Notes under the pieces: model-generated
What the model saw: only the letters and a program-made list of their open reading frames with translations
Told to the model about the DNA's origin: nothing
The model's database searches: none
Program-made: the position numbers and the translations under genes
Shown: one piece after another, positions 10,012 to 19,066 of the stretch
Position numbering within the stretch: position 1 is the first letter of the stretch
Layout: each line of letters starts with the position of its first letter
Source: Rhodocytophaga rosea
Lineage (GTDB): Bacteria; Bacteroidota; Bacteroidia; Cytophagales; 172606-1
DNA length: 64,000 nt
Reading direction: 5' to 3'
NCBI RefSeq assembly: GCF_010119975.1
Contig: NZ_CP048222.1
Coordinates: 2,439,501 to 2,503,500 of the forward strand

Positions 10012-10458
10012 ATTTATTTTGAATATCTAAGAAGAAATGATGTAAAGTTTTTGTTGGCTCCTTGTCTGGAACTCGTTGCCATTGTGCTTAATAACCTGGA
10101 TTTAGCCTCTTCGCTGCTCTTATGCGGTAAAGATATTTTAGGATAAGTCATCACTTGTAGAATAAAACAGGTTTTTCACTCAAATAAAATTTAACCAATT
10201 GCAGACTGGGTTCAAATACTTACAAACAGTGCCAGCATTATATGTAAGTATTTAAACCCATCTGTCAGCCTACTATTGTTCTATTTATAATTTTGTTAGG
10301 ATGTTTTCCATAATACCTTGTTATATATCCAACGGATAGCTAAAGATACCAGAAGCTATAATCTCGGGATGAAGTGAGTGCAAAGTCAAAAAACTATAGG
10401 GAGACTAAAATTACGCTAAAATGCAGGTGATATAGGAAAATTAAACAACAGTGACTCC
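10012..10458. other. Intergenic region without a recognisable gene
   Basis: About 450 bp between the IS5 right end and the next gene. No reading frame of note. It contains the long hairpin at 10202-10264, listed separately. Confidence 0.5.
10202..10264. repeat. Long near-perfect inverted repeat (hairpin)
   Basis: The arms CAGACTGGGTTCAAATACTT.. and ..AAGTATTTAAACCCATCTG pair over about 22 bp with one mismatch and a small bulge, around a loop of roughly 20 bases. There is no T-run after it, so it is a poor Rho-independent terminator. It may be a MITE-like remnant or a repeated extragenic palindrome. Confidence 0.55.
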
Positions 10459-11076
10459 ATGGCCAGTTTATGCCATTACCGTTTTAGTTGGACTTTTTTT
10501 CTGATTGTATTTTCTATGTGGATCAACAGTCATATACTCAAACAAGAACCTATTGACCAAACAGCCTGGATCATTTTAGGAGCCTTGCTGTTAAGGATAT
10601 TTACAATTGTAGTTGCCCTGGCCAGTATACAAAAATGGGGGCAGCAGTTTCCGCCATGGGCAGTGCTAGGTGGATTATCTGGCTCAGCAAGCGCACAATT
10701 GATCTATCCCATAGCCGAACTGTTTGCAAAATTAGTCCTACTGACCAGCCTAATAGAATCATCTACTACAGGGTTAGGGAATATGAGCCTGACTGGTTGG
10801 TTTAACTTAAGCGCCATGTGCGTAATATTTGGCATACCGGGTATGTTATTTGTTCTGGCAGCAAAAAGCTATAAACAAAGCACAGCTATTTCAAACAGAT
10901 GGGCTGGATTGGTGGCCTACCAGGCATCATTACTTTATTTTAATTGGCTAAGAAAGACTTTTATTCTGTCAGAACCCAGGGGAAAAAATATTTTTTCGCA
11001 TGAGCTTTCAATCTTTGGTAATTCATTAATAGGAGTGTTAATTTCACTACTCCTTTACAGTGGCTTTGTCAGGTAA
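10459..11076 (+). CDS. Multi-pass membrane protein of unknown function
   Basis: 205 residues with about five or six hydrophobic segments (around residues 10-27, 38-58, 68-92, 112-135, and 185-203), joined by short polar loops. No catalytic or binding motif was recognised and no family is named. The start ATG 10459 is the first in frame. A ring of small residues (GGLSGSASAQ) around 72-81 could be a packing motif. It is isolated by gaps on both sides; codon use looks like the host rather than a transferred element. Confidence 0.5.
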   Translation: MASLCHYRFSWTFFLIVFSMWINSHILKQEPIDQTAWIILGALLLRIFTIVVALASIQKWGQQFPPWAVLGGLSGSASAQLIYPIAELFAKLVLLTSLIESSTTGLGNMSLTGWFNLSAMCVIFGIPGMLFVLAAKSYKQSTAISNRWAGLVAYQASLLYFNWLRKTFILSEPRGKNIFSHELSIFGNSLIGVLISLLLYSGFVR

Positions 11077-11409
11077 AAAATGCGGCAATTTCTTGTCTTT
11101 CCTGATAGTCTTCAATTTCACTCCCTGGCCTTGATCTTTCTTATCGTAAATGTGCCACATATATAGTAAGCAAGGTATGTCTGTTAGCTGATTTAAAAAG
11201 CCGGGAATAAAAAACAATTTTGCTGCCAACTTTGATGTAGTAACGCTTGGTTCTCTTGAAGATCTCCCAAATGTATTAACTAAAATATCAGCGTTTGTAG
11301 AAGTGATGAAAAAATTACATGCTAATCAGCAACATAGGCTTTCATATATAACCATGTGATAGTTACCTAAATAGACTTTTGTACTATAAATTCTAAAACA
11401 AATTATAGT
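11077..11409. other. Intergenic region without a supported gene
   Basis: About 330 bp. A 60-codon minus-strand frame (to 11229) and an unstarted plus-strand frame of about 50 codons (11200-11360) both occur, but neither has a convincing start or family. Nothing is annotated here. Confidence 0.4.
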
Positions 11410-11829
11410 ATGAAGAACTTATTACCCATTGGTAGCCTTATTATAGGAATTACCCTTTTCTCTATTCAATGTTCTGCACAAACGGCTTCCTCACAATTAG
11501 CTTATGAAGCGGTTCCTAATGCAAAAAAAACAACGGCTAGTACACAAAGTAATTTAGCCGCTGTTGTTACTCAATCCTTCGAGAATAAATTCAATGTAGG
11601 GGTACACATCGAAAACAAAGAGGAAGGCAAGTTTACAGTTAAATTAAAATCTGCTTCTTCGGTTTTACATAAGGAAATTATAAAGAATAAAACGTATGTA
11701 CGTAGATATGATATGTACAATTTACCGGTTGGCGATTATGAGATTGAAGTGGATAATGGGAAAGATGTATTCACACAAAAAATTACAATTAAAAAAAATA
11801 ATGGCGTTCGTGTATTAAGTCTCCATTAA
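11410..11829 (+). CDS. Small secreted protein with beta-sandwich-like C-terminus, unknown function
   Basis: 139 residues with a signal peptide (MKNLLPIGSLIIGITLFS to about CSAQ, residue 24). The mature part has a low-complexity stretch (about 30-50) and then a region from about 55 rich in alternating beta-strand patterns (FNVGVHIENKEEGKFTVKLK, later YNLPVGDYEIEVDNGKDVF and KITIKKNNGVRVLSLH). The phrase LPVGDYEIEV resembles the Ig-like or secretion-tail folds common in Bacteroidota, but it is too short to be called a type IX sorting domain. Function unknown. A strong terminator follows, indicating a single-gene transcript. Confidence 0.6.
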   Translation: MKNLLPIGSLIIGITLFSIQCSAQTASSQLAYEAVPNAKKTTASTQSNLAAVVTQSFENKFNVGVHIENKEEGKFTVKLKSASSVLHKEIIKNKTYVRRYDMYNLPVGDYEIEVDNGKDVFTQKITIKKNNGVRVLSLH

Positions 11830-11862
11830 AATGCCCGTATGTATCCATACGAAATATTCATA

Positions 11863-11897
11863 ACAAAACAGCCCGGATAATATCCGGGCTGTTTTGT
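11863..11897 (+). terminator. Rho-independent terminator
   Basis: A perfect 17-bp inverted repeat (ACAAAACAGCCCGGATA / TATCCGGGCTGTTTTGT) with a one-base centre lies 33 bp after the preceding stop codon. Confidence 0.85.
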
Positions 11898-12425
11898 AAT
11901 ATATTATGCGTATATTATATTCAAATACTTTCTTTATCAGCCACTTATGGAATAGCAAATTGTGTCTAAATAATGTATTATAGGTGGCTTCTGCTCTTAG
12001 AATTTTTTCCTTCTGAAATATCCTTTCTCCTGCTTTTCATTGACAATCTACGGTTTGCATCAAAACGATTTTTTGCCCTATCTTCTATATCATCCAGATT
12101 TTCCGGTTGAAGAATTTAACTATTTTTCATACATCCATATCTTAAACCTAGCCAATTTTAGTTTACTATTTCAATTTAATCAAAAGAACTATTGAATATG
12201 GTCAAAATGGGGAATATGTCCCTTTATACAGACTGAGCAGCAACAGGAAGTTCCTATATAGCTTCAGACTTAATTCATGGATTTTACTGGCAATTTATGC
12301 TGTATACGTAAGTGATTTTCTTATTAAAATGATATTAAATATAAAATTATTGCTTTTTAATATTTATTTATCTAAACTGTATTTTCACTCATAATCCCAC
12401 AATTAACCCTTTAACCTGAAAAATT
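11898..12425. other. Intergenic leader region upstream of the formaldehyde dehydrogenase gene
   Basis: About 530 bp, AT-rich, with no credible reading frame. It presumably holds the promoter for the downstream dehydrogenase gene, but no box was convincing. Confidence 0.4.
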
Positions 12426-13616
12426 ATGTCTAGCAACAAAGGAGTAGCGTATATCAAACCCGGGGTGGTGGAAGTACAAAACATTGATTATCCTAAGTTA
12501 GCCCTTGGCGACCGTAAATGCCACCATGGGGTTATCTTAAAAGTGGTTTCTACCAACATTTGTGGCAGCGACCAGCACATGGTACGGGGCAGAACGACGG
12601 CACCGGAAGGCCTGGTATTAGGACATGAAATTACAGGCGAGGTAATTGAGGCCGGCAGAGATGTAGAATTTATTAAAGTAGGTGACCTGGTTTCAGTACC
12701 TTTTAATATTGCCTGCGGAAGGTGCCGCAACTGTAAAGAAGGACGAACCGGTATTTGCCTGAATGTGAACCCAGCCCGGCCAGGAGCTGCTTACGGCTAT
12801 GTGGATATGGGAGGATGGGTAGGAGGACAGGCGCAATATGTAATGGTTCCGTATGCTGATTTTAACCTGTTGAAGTTTCCTGATAAAGACCAGGCTCTGG
12901 CAAAAATAAAAGATCTTACACTGCTATCTGATATATTTCCAACCGGATATCATGGCGCAGTTACCGCAGGAGTGGGTCCGGGTTCGATTGTATATGTGGC
13001 CGGAGCAGGTCCGGTCGGATTGGCCTGTGCAGCTTCCAGCCAGTTACTAGGAGCAGCTTGCGTCATTGTAGGAGACATGATTCCCGAAAGGCTGGAGCAG
13101 GCCAGAAGTTTTGGCTGCGAAACCATTGACTTACGGAAAGATGTGTCTCTGGCAGAGCAAATAGAAGCAATAATAGGTGTACCGGAAGTAGATGCAGCTG
13201 TAGATTGTGTAGGTTTTGAGGCACGTGGACATGGACATAATTGTCAGCATGAACAACCGGCTACTGTGCTCAATTCGGTCATGGAAGTGACCAGAGCTGG
13301 GGGCGCCATTGGTATTCCCGGCCTGTATGTAACCGGCGACCCAGGTGCTAAGGATGATAATGCTAAAATCGGGATGCTCAATATCCGGATCGGTCTGGGA
13401 TGGGCTAAATCTCATGCATTCTATACTGGCCAGTGCCCCGTTATGAAATACCACCGCCAGCTAATGCAGGCCATTTTGTACGATAAAATACAGATTGCCA
13501 AAGCCGTAAATGTGCAGGTAATCAGCCTGGAAAACGCCCCTAACGGATATAAGGATTTTGACAAAGGAGCAGCGAAAAAGTATGTACTTGACCCTCACGG
13601 AATGGTGCCTGCTTAA
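12426..13616 (+). CDS. fdhA: Glutathione-independent formaldehyde dehydrogenase-like zinc alcohol dehydrogenase
   Basis: A 396-residue NAD-dependent zinc dehydrogenase of the Pseudomonas putida formaldehyde dehydrogenase/dismutase group, predicted to oxidise formaldehyde to formate in the cytoplasm. The catalytic zinc region is VSTNICGSDQHMVRGR, followed by LGHEITGEV. Structural zinc cysteines lie in CGRCRNCKEGRTGIC. The Rossmann motif is VYVAGAGPVGLACAASS at about residues 189-205, and VDCVGFEARGHGHN with a long insertion is characteristic of the group. Length matches the P. putida enzyme (about 398). FdhD and a formate-dehydrogenase-like gene follow after a terminator, consistent with further oxidation of formate. 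Substrate is inferred from family only. Confidence 0.87.
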   Translation: MSSNKGVAYIKPGVVEVQNIDYPKLALGDRKCHHGVILKVVSTNICGSDQHMVRGRTTAPEGLVLGHEITGEVIEAGRDVEFIKVGDLVSVPFNIACGRCRNCKEGRTGICLNVNPARPGAAYGYVDMGGWVGGQAQYVMVPYADFNLLKFPDKDQALAKIKDLTLLSDIFPTGYHGAVTAGVGPGSIVYVAGAGPVGLACAASSQLLGAACVIVGDMIPERLEQARSFGCETIDLRKDVSLAEQIEAIIGVPEVDAAVDCVGFEARGHGHNCQHEQPATVLNSVMEVTRAGGAIGIPGLYVTGDPGAKDDNAKIGMLNIRIGLGWAKSHAFYTGQCPVMKYHRQLMQAILYDKIQIAKAVNVQVISLENAPNGYKDFDKGAAKKYVLDPHGMVPA

Positions 13617-13630
13617 TTTCACACTGAACC

Positions 13631-13661
13631 AAAAGCCAGATAGATATGCTATCTGGCTTTT
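13631..13661 (+). terminator. Rho-independent terminator after fdhA-like gene
   Basis: A 13-bp inverted repeat (AAAAGCCAGATAG / CTATCTGGCTTTT) is followed by TGCTTTTT. Confidence 0.8.
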
Positions 13662-13715
13662 GCTTTTTAATAGTTTTTGTACAAACGGATTCTATTATTA
13701 AACGAGCCGGGAAAT

Positions 13716-14561
13716 ATGGCAATAGCAGCAATTAAATATACAGCAGGCAAGCCGCAGGAAACACTGGAATCTCTGGCCAGGGAAGAAGCATTACAGATAA
13801 AAATTAATTGCCGGGCTTATACCATTACCATGCGAACCCCCGGCCAGGATGACAAACTTGCCCTTGGCCTGCTTTTTACCGAAGGCATTATTCATTCTCG
13901 GGAGGATATACTTTCTGTATCGCAAATTCCTGCGCCACATGGCGATCATACGCTGGTTGTAGAGGTAACTATAAGAGAGGAAGTAGTAAGAGGAAAAAAC
14001 CTATTTAACCGTTCCATTGCTTCCAGTGCTTCCTGCGGTGTATGTGGCAAAACAGAACTGTGTGACCTGGTAAGTCCTCAACAAATAATTACCACTTCCA
14101 AAAAACTGGATATCTGCTTAATTCCGGAACTATTGCAGCAAATGCATGCCAGGCAGTCGGTTTTTGAGCATACTGGTGGTTCTCATGCAGCAGCCCTATT
14201 CAGTATTGAGGGAAAATTACTATCTGTGCAGGAAGACATTGGCCGCCATAATGCCGTAGATAAAGTAATAGGCGAGTTATTTCTTGACAATCTACTGAGC
14301 CAGGCCGACATTCTGTTTGTAAGCGGAAGAGTATCCTATGAAATTGTAGCAAAATGTGCCCAAGCCGGTATACCATTTCTACTCGCCGTATCTGCCCCTT
14401 CCTCGCTGGCTGTAGAGTTCTGCCAGAAGAAAGGCATTACACTGGTTGGTTTTTGCCGGGAAAACAGGGCCACTGTGTATGCGAATGAAGGTAATATCTT
14501 GCAACAGGCCAATATGCTGCAAACTTTCAATAACCAGCCTCATGAAACCAGCTACTTCTAA
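13716..14561 (+). CDS. fdhD: Formate dehydrogenase accessory sulfurtransferase FdhD
   Basis: FdhD transfers sulfur from a cysteine desulfurase to the molybdenum cofactor and is needed for formate dehydrogenase activity. The conserved cysteine loop is SASCGVCGKTEL. Other family motifs are LGLLFTEGII, FEHTGGSHAAALF, QEDIGRHNAVDKVIG and FVSGRVSYEIVAKCAQAGIP. I start it at ATG 13716 (MAIAAIKYTAGK); an upstream in-frame start at 13677 adds 13 residues with no family resemblance. It overlaps the downstream molybdopterin enzyme by 20 bp, which implies co-translation and a dedicated enzyme-maturase pair. Confidence 0.93.
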   Translation: MAIAAIKYTAGKPQETLESLAREEALQIKINCRAYTITMRTPGQDDKLALGLLFTEGIIHSREDILSVSQIPAPHGDHTLVVEVTIREEVVRGKNLFNRSIASSASCGVCGKTELCDLVSPQQIITTSKKLDICLIPELLQQMHARQSVFEHTGGSHAAALFSIEGKLLSVQEDIGRHNAVDKVIGELFLDNLLSQADILFVSGRVSYEIVAKCAQAGIPFLLAVSAPSSLAVEFCQKKGITLVGFCRENRATVYANEGNILQQANMLQTFNNQPHETSYF

Positions 14562-16800
14562 ATCTCTGCCTACTTATTCTGCGGCAGGATTTGCTGCATT
14601 AACATCCAGTTTACGGCATATCCTGCATGAAAAGGCTGTATATCCGGGTGTAAAAGCCCTGCTTCGGATGAATAAACCGGGAGGATTCGATTGTCCGGGA
14701 TGTGCCTGGCCTGATTCAAAACATCCCTCTGTCGCTGAGTTCTGTGAAAATGGCGTAAAAGCAGTGGCAGCAGAAACTACGACCAAAAGAGTTACCGCAG
14801 AATTTTTTAATCAGTATACCGTCAGTGAATTATTGCAGAAAGATGGATACTGGCTGGAACAACAAGGCCGCCTGACCCAGCCGATGCAGTATAATTCAGC
14901 TACTGACAAATATGACCCCATTTCCTGGGAAAAAGCATTTTATACCATTGGCCAGACCATTCAGCACTTGTCTCATCCGGATGAAGCTGTTTTTTATACC
15001 TCAGGACGTACCAGCAATGAGGCGGCTTTTCTCTACCAGTTGTTTGGGCGGGAGGTAGGCACCAATAATTTTCCGGATTGTTCCAATATGTGCCATGAAT
15101 CCTCTGGTGTAGCTTTGGGAGAATCCATAGGAATAGGCAAAGGCACTGTATTACTGGAAGATTTTCAGGAAGCGGAAGCTATTTTTATTTTTGGGCAGAA
15201 CCCGGGTACCAACCACCCCCGCATGCTGATTGAACTGGAAAAAGCCCGCCAGAGAGGGTGTGAGATTGTTTCATTCAATCCGCTGAAGGAAATCGGACTG
15301 CAACGCTTCACTCACCCGCAGAAAGTAATTCCCACCCTGCTCAACAAAGGAAGTGAGATTTCTTCCTTGTACCTGCAACCCCTGATCGGCGGTGATTTTG
15401 CCCTGCTCAAAGGCTTAATAAAAGTGGTACTAGATGCAGAAGCGCAACAAACTGGACAGCTGGACTGGCCTTTTATCAAAACGCATACTACTGGTTTTGA
15501 GCAGCTGAAACAAGATATTGAACAAACCAGCTGGCAGGAAATTACGACACAATCCGGATTAAGCCAGGAAGAGATCACGGCTGCAGCAACTATCTATTTG
15601 AAGTCTAATAAAACCATTATCTGCTGGGCGATGGGGCTTACCCAGCATACACATGCAGTAATTACCATTCAGCAGATTGTTAATTTATTGCTTTTAAAGG
15701 GAAATATTGGAAAGCCAGGTGCCGGCGTATGTCCGGTAAGAGGCCACAGCAATGTGCAGGGCGACCGAACCATGGGTATTGTAGAAAATCCCAAAAAGGA
15801 CTTTTTAGCCGATCTGGAACGTGTATTTGGTTTCAAACCTCCACAAGAACCTGGTTATCATACGGTAGAAGCGATCAAAGCCATGCACCTGGGAAAAGTA
15901 AAGATATTTGTCGGGATGGGCGGCAACTTCGCCGCTGCCACTCCTGATACAGCATTTACCGAAAATGCCCTGCGCAAATGCAAATTAACAGTACAGATCA
16001 GCACGAAATTAAACCGGAGTCATCTGGTAACCGGTGAGCAAGCCTTAATCTTACCTTGCCTGGGCAGAACAGAAGTTGATCTGCAAAACGGCGTTCCCCA
16101 GAAAATCACGGTAGAAGATTCGATGTCGATGGTGCATGCTTCTGAAGGAAAAAACCAGCCTGCTTCGCCACACTTGCTTTCTGAACCTGCCATTGTAGCC
16201 TGTATGGCCATTGCTTCCTTGCCTCACACCACAACAGACTGGAACGGACTTGTGAGTGATTATGACCGCATACGTAGTAAAATTGAGGAAGTATTCCCTT
16301 CATTTAAGAACTTTAATGAAAAAATTAAACACCCTGGAGGCTTTCATCTGCGAAATTCTGCCCGTGAGCGGGAATGGCACACGCAAACCGGAAAAGCAAA
16401 TTTTATTTCGGCCCCCCTCCCAGAAATGGAACTGGCTCCAGGACAATTCCGGCTAATGACCATCCGCTCTCATGACCAGTATAATACGACTATTTATGGC
16501 CTGGACGACCGTTACAGGGGTATCAAAGGAGAACGTAAAGTAGTATTTATTCACCAGGAAGATATGGCACAGGCAGGCTTACAAGCACATGACCTGGTAG
16601 ATATACAGAGCCTGGATGCACAAGGAACCGCAAGAAGGGTAACCAACTTTAAATTAATTCCTTATGATATTCCCAGAGGATGTACAGCTGCCTATTTTCC
16701 GGAAACCAATGCTCTAGTCTCTATTGATGCAGTAGCCCATAAAAGCCATACGCCTGTTTCAAAATATATTGTTGTTACCTTGGAAAGGAGCATCAGATAA
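14542..16800 (+). CDS. FdhF/YdeP-family molybdopterin oxidoreductase (putative formate dehydrogenase)
   Basis: A 752-residue molybdopterin enzyme, cytoplasmic (no signal). The start is ATG 14542 (MKPATSKSLPTY), inside the end of fdhD; longer starts are unlike the family. The N-terminus carries GGFDCPGCAWPD, typical of the YdeP/FdhF-like (Fdhalpha-like) group. Cofactor-binding motifs follow: FYTSGRTSNEAAFLYQL, FPDCSNMCHESSGVALGESI (the Cys here is in the region of the metal ligand), FGQNPGTNHPRM, and WAMGLTQHTHAV with GNIGKPGAGVCPVRGHSNVQ. The C-terminal molydop-binding domain includes RSHDQYNTTIYGLDDRYRG. Physiological substrate is not proven for this branch; the adjoining fdhD and nearby fdhA favour formate. 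Confidence 0.85.
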   Translation: MKPATSKSLPTYSAAGFAALTSSLRHILHEKAVYPGVKALLRMNKPGGFDCPGCAWPDSKHPSVAEFCENGVKAVAAETTTKRVTAEFFNQYTVSELLQKDGYWLEQQGRLTQPMQYNSATDKYDPISWEKAFYTIGQTIQHLSHPDEAVFYTSGRTSNEAAFLYQLFGREVGTNNFPDCSNMCHESSGVALGESIGIGKGTVLLEDFQEAEAIFIFGQNPGTNHPRMLIELEKARQRGCEIVSFNPLKEIGLQRFTHPQKVIPTLLNKGSEISSLYLQPLIGGDFALLKGLIKVVLDAEAQQTGQLDWPFIKTHTTGFEQLKQDIEQTSWQEITTQSGLSQEEITAAATIYLKSNKTIICWAMGLTQHTHAVITIQQIVNLLLLKGNIGKPGAGVCPVRGHSNVQGDRTMGIVENPKKDFLADLERVFGFKPPQEPGYHTVEAIKAMHLGKVKIFVGMGGNFAAATPDTAFTENALRKCKLTVQISTKLNRSHLVTGEQALILPCLGRTEVDLQNGVPQKITVEDSMSMVHASEGKNQPASPHLLSEPAIVACMAIASLPHTTTDWNGLVSDYDRIRSKIEEVFPSFKNFNEKIKHPGGFHLRNSAREREWHTQTGKANFISAPLPEMELAPGQFRLMTIRSHDQYNTTIYGLDDRYRGIKGERKVVFIHQEDMAQAGLQAHDLVDIQSLDAQGTARRVTNFKLIPYDIPRGCTAAYFPETNALVSIDAVAHKSHTPVSKYIVVTLERSIR

Positions 16801-16895
16801 GGGAATATAGTGTAAAACAACTGGCTTAAGTATATTAATATATAGTATTCACCGATGGCTGATCTCACCAGAGAAATGCTTATTTTTCGAACGAA

Positions 16896-16903
16896 TATCT
16901 TTG
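16896..16903 (+). promoter_or_regulatory. Candidate Bacteroidota -7 box (TATCTTTG)
   Basis: Matches TAnnTTTG, 20 bp upstream of the chitinase start codon. No clear -33 box was identified. Confidence 0.45.
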
Positions 16904-16922
16904 TGAAATTACCTATTATATT

Positions 16923-18062
16923 ATGCAACCCTTCAAACTACTAATTACAGTCTTATTTTTCCTGCTTTTCTCTATTTCATTGTTTTCTTTTATTATGCAA
17001 CCGCCACAGCAAAAGACAAAACCGGTGGTGATTGGCTATGTAGGAGGGTATAAAGGCCTGGTAGAAACAGATAAGATTGATGCCCGTAAATTAACCCATA
17101 TAAACTATGCCTTTGTAGATGTTAAAAATCATCAGGCATTTCTGACTAATGAAAAAACAGATACGGTAAATTTCAGAAAGCTCAATGCACTAAAAAAGAT
17201 AAATCCCCAATTACAAATATTGATTTCCATCGGCGGATGGTCGTGGAGTGAAAATTTTTCAGATGCAGTACTGACGGATGCTTCCAGAAAAAAGTTTGCT
17301 CAAAGTTCAGTGGATATCATCAGAAAATATAAACTGGATGGCGTAGATATTGACTGGGAATATCCTGGCATGCCCGGTGAGGAAGGTAATGTTTACCGGC
17401 CCGAAGACAAGCAGAATTTTACACTCATGTTTAAATCTTTGCGGGAAGAACTGGATTTACTGGAAAAACAAGAAGGCAAGAAAAAGTTGCTCACCACAGC
17501 CGTGGCTGGTTTTGCACAGTTTTTAGATCACACAGAAATGAATAAAGCCAGCCAATACCTGGATTATGTAAATTTGATGACCTATGACCTTTTTTCCGGA
17601 GATACTGCTGTACATCATGCCGGGTTATATGCTAGTCGTCTGTACAAATCAACAAGATATTCAGATCATGCAGTGCAAGCTTTTATGAAGGCTGGTGTTC
17701 CAGCTAGTAAGCTGGTATTGGGTATTCCATTTTACGGCCGTTCTTTTAAATTACAGGCAGAAATTCAACAAGGAATTGGACAGAAAAGGATATCACAAAG
17801 CTACCTGGACGGATATACGCTGATCAAAGACAGTCTGGTGAATAAAAATGGCTTTAAGTCATACCGGGATGATGCCGCTAAAGTTCCTTATCTGGTGAAT
17901 GCTACTACCAAAGAAGTGATCAGTTACGAGGATGAAATCTCTGTGAGGGAAAAATGTAAGTATGTCAAGGATAAGAAAATAGCAGGAGTCATGTTCTGGG
18001 AATATACTTCTGACCCAAAAGGATATCTGCTCAACGAAATTCACCAAGCCCTTCAAAAATAG
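16923..18062 (+). CDS. Secreted GH18 family chitinase-like glycoside hydrolase
   Basis: A 379-residue TIM-barrel hydrolase, predicted to cleave beta-1,4-linked N-acetylglucosamine polymers. The N-terminus (about residues 1-26) is a hydrophobic export signal or anchor. The catalytic motif is KLDGVDIDWEYPG, matching DxxDxDxE with the acid Glu. SIGGWSWSENF is the conserved strand-3 motif, NLMTYDLFSG carries the substrate-positioning Tyr and Asp, and VMFWEYTSDPKG forms the last strand with its Trp. No carbohydrate-binding module is attached. It may act with the two ThuA proteins downstream, but no link is shown. Confidence 0.92.
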   Translation: MQPFKLLITVLFFLLFSISLFSFIMQPPQQKTKPVVIGYVGGYKGLVETDKIDARKLTHINYAFVDVKNHQAFLTNEKTDTVNFRKLNALKKINPQLQILISIGGWSWSENFSDAVLTDASRKKFAQSSVDIIRKYKLDGVDIDWEYPGMPGEEGNVYRPEDKQNFTLMFKSLREELDLLEKQEGKKKLLTTAVAGFAQFLDHTEMNKASQYLDYVNLMTYDLFSGDTAVHHAGLYASRLYKSTRYSDHAVQAFMKAGVPASKLVLGIPFYGRSFKLQAEIQQGIGQKRISQSYLDGYTLIKDSLVNKNGFKSYRDDAAKVPYLVNATTKEVISYEDEISVREKCKYVKDKKIAGVMFWEYTSDPKGYLLNEIHQALQK

Positions 18063-18142
18063 TAACCTGCTCAAATCATACATAACTTGTGCACTTGTAC
18101 CTTTCTAAACAGACAGGAATCAGTACACTTAGCCAATATTTC

Positions 18143-18982
18143 ATGTTTAACCCTAGGAAAAAATTAATTACAGTATTTTTCAGAAAGTACATAGGTGCTC
18201 AAAAACTCGTTGTATTGATCCTGTTTTGTATTTGTATGGGATGTCTGGGAAACTTGAATATATGCATGGCACAAACCGATCAGGCTTCCACTCCCTTTAA
18301 GGTGCTGGCACTGGCTGAGAATGGCGGGCATCACATCCGGTATTCACAAGCGGCTAAAATATGGCTCACACAGCTTGCAACTCAGCACCATTTTTCCGTT
18401 GACTATATCGAAAACACTGATAAAATAAGCGAGACTTTTCTTAGCCAGTACCAGCTTTTCATACAGCTAGATTATGTACCCTATGGGTGGAAACCTGTGG
18501 CATCGGCTGCTTTTGAGAAATATATCACATCAGGCAAAGGCGGATGGATCGGTTTTCATCATGCTACTTTAATGGGAGAGTTTGATGGCTATCCGATGTG
18601 GCAGTGGTTTTCAGCATTTATGGGAGGTATCCGCTATGTTAATTATATTCCCAGCTTTGTTTCTGGAGAGGTAATCGTGGAACAGGTAGAACATCCGGTA
18701 ATGAAAGGAGTTCCCTCCACTTTTACAGTGAAAACAGAGGAATGGTATATTTATGATAAAAGCCCCAGGCCTAAGGTGCAGGTGCTTGCCAGAGTAGATG
18801 AAGCGAGTTATCAGCCAGATTCAAAGATCAAAATGGGAGATCATCCGGTGGTTTGGATAAATCCGGAAATGAAGGCCAGAAATATCTATATATTTATGGG
18901 GCATTCTCCGGATTTATTTGAAAATGAAGCCTATAAGCAACTGGTCCAAAATGCAATACTCTGGGCAGCTGGCAGGCAGTGA
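18143..18982 (+). CDS. ThuA-domain secreted protein (paralogue 1)
   Basis: A class-I glutamine-amidotransferase-like ThuA fold protein of 279 residues from ATG 18143 (MFNPRKKLITVFF); a hydrophobic segment about residues 31-47 and MAQTDQ form the export signal. The ThuA domain starts at FKVLALAENGGHHIRYSQ and includes GGWIGFHHATLMGEFDGYPM, VEHPVMKGVPSTFTVKTEEW and PVVWINPEMKARNIYIFMGH. ThuA proteins are implicated in disaccharide (trehalose or sucrose) metabolism in rhizobia, but the reaction is not settled. A second ThuA gene follows 84 bp downstream, so they look like a duplicated pair. Confidence 0.85.
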   Translation: MFNPRKKLITVFFRKYIGAQKLVVLILFCICMGCLGNLNICMAQTDQASTPFKVLALAENGGHHIRYSQAAKIWLTQLATQHHFSVDYIENTDKISETFLSQYQLFIQLDYVPYGWKPVASAAFEKYITSGKGGWIGFHHATLMGEFDGYPMWQWFSAFMGGIRYVNYIPSFVSGEVIVEQVEHPVMKGVPSTFTVKTEEWYIYDKSPRPKVQVLARVDEASYQPDSKIKMGDHPVVWINPEMKARNIYIFMGHSPDLFENEAYKQLVQNAILWAAGRQ

Positions 18983-19022
18983 TTGATTTCTTACCCTAGC
19001 TACTTATAATTGCCAGTAAATA

Positions 19023-19030
19023 TACTTTTG
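19023..19030 (+). promoter_or_regulatory. Candidate Bacteroidota -7 box (TACTTTTG)
   Basis: Matches TAnnTTTG, 36 bp upstream of the second ThuA gene, suggesting that gene has its own promoter. Confidence 0.4.
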
Positions 19031-19066
19031 TAAGACAAGCCAATCCATAGTTTTAACCCTTAATCC

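Noticed and set aside
11047-11229. 60-codon minus-strand frame
   Set aside because: No recognisable fold or start signal and overlaps the end of the membrane protein gene; not convincing.
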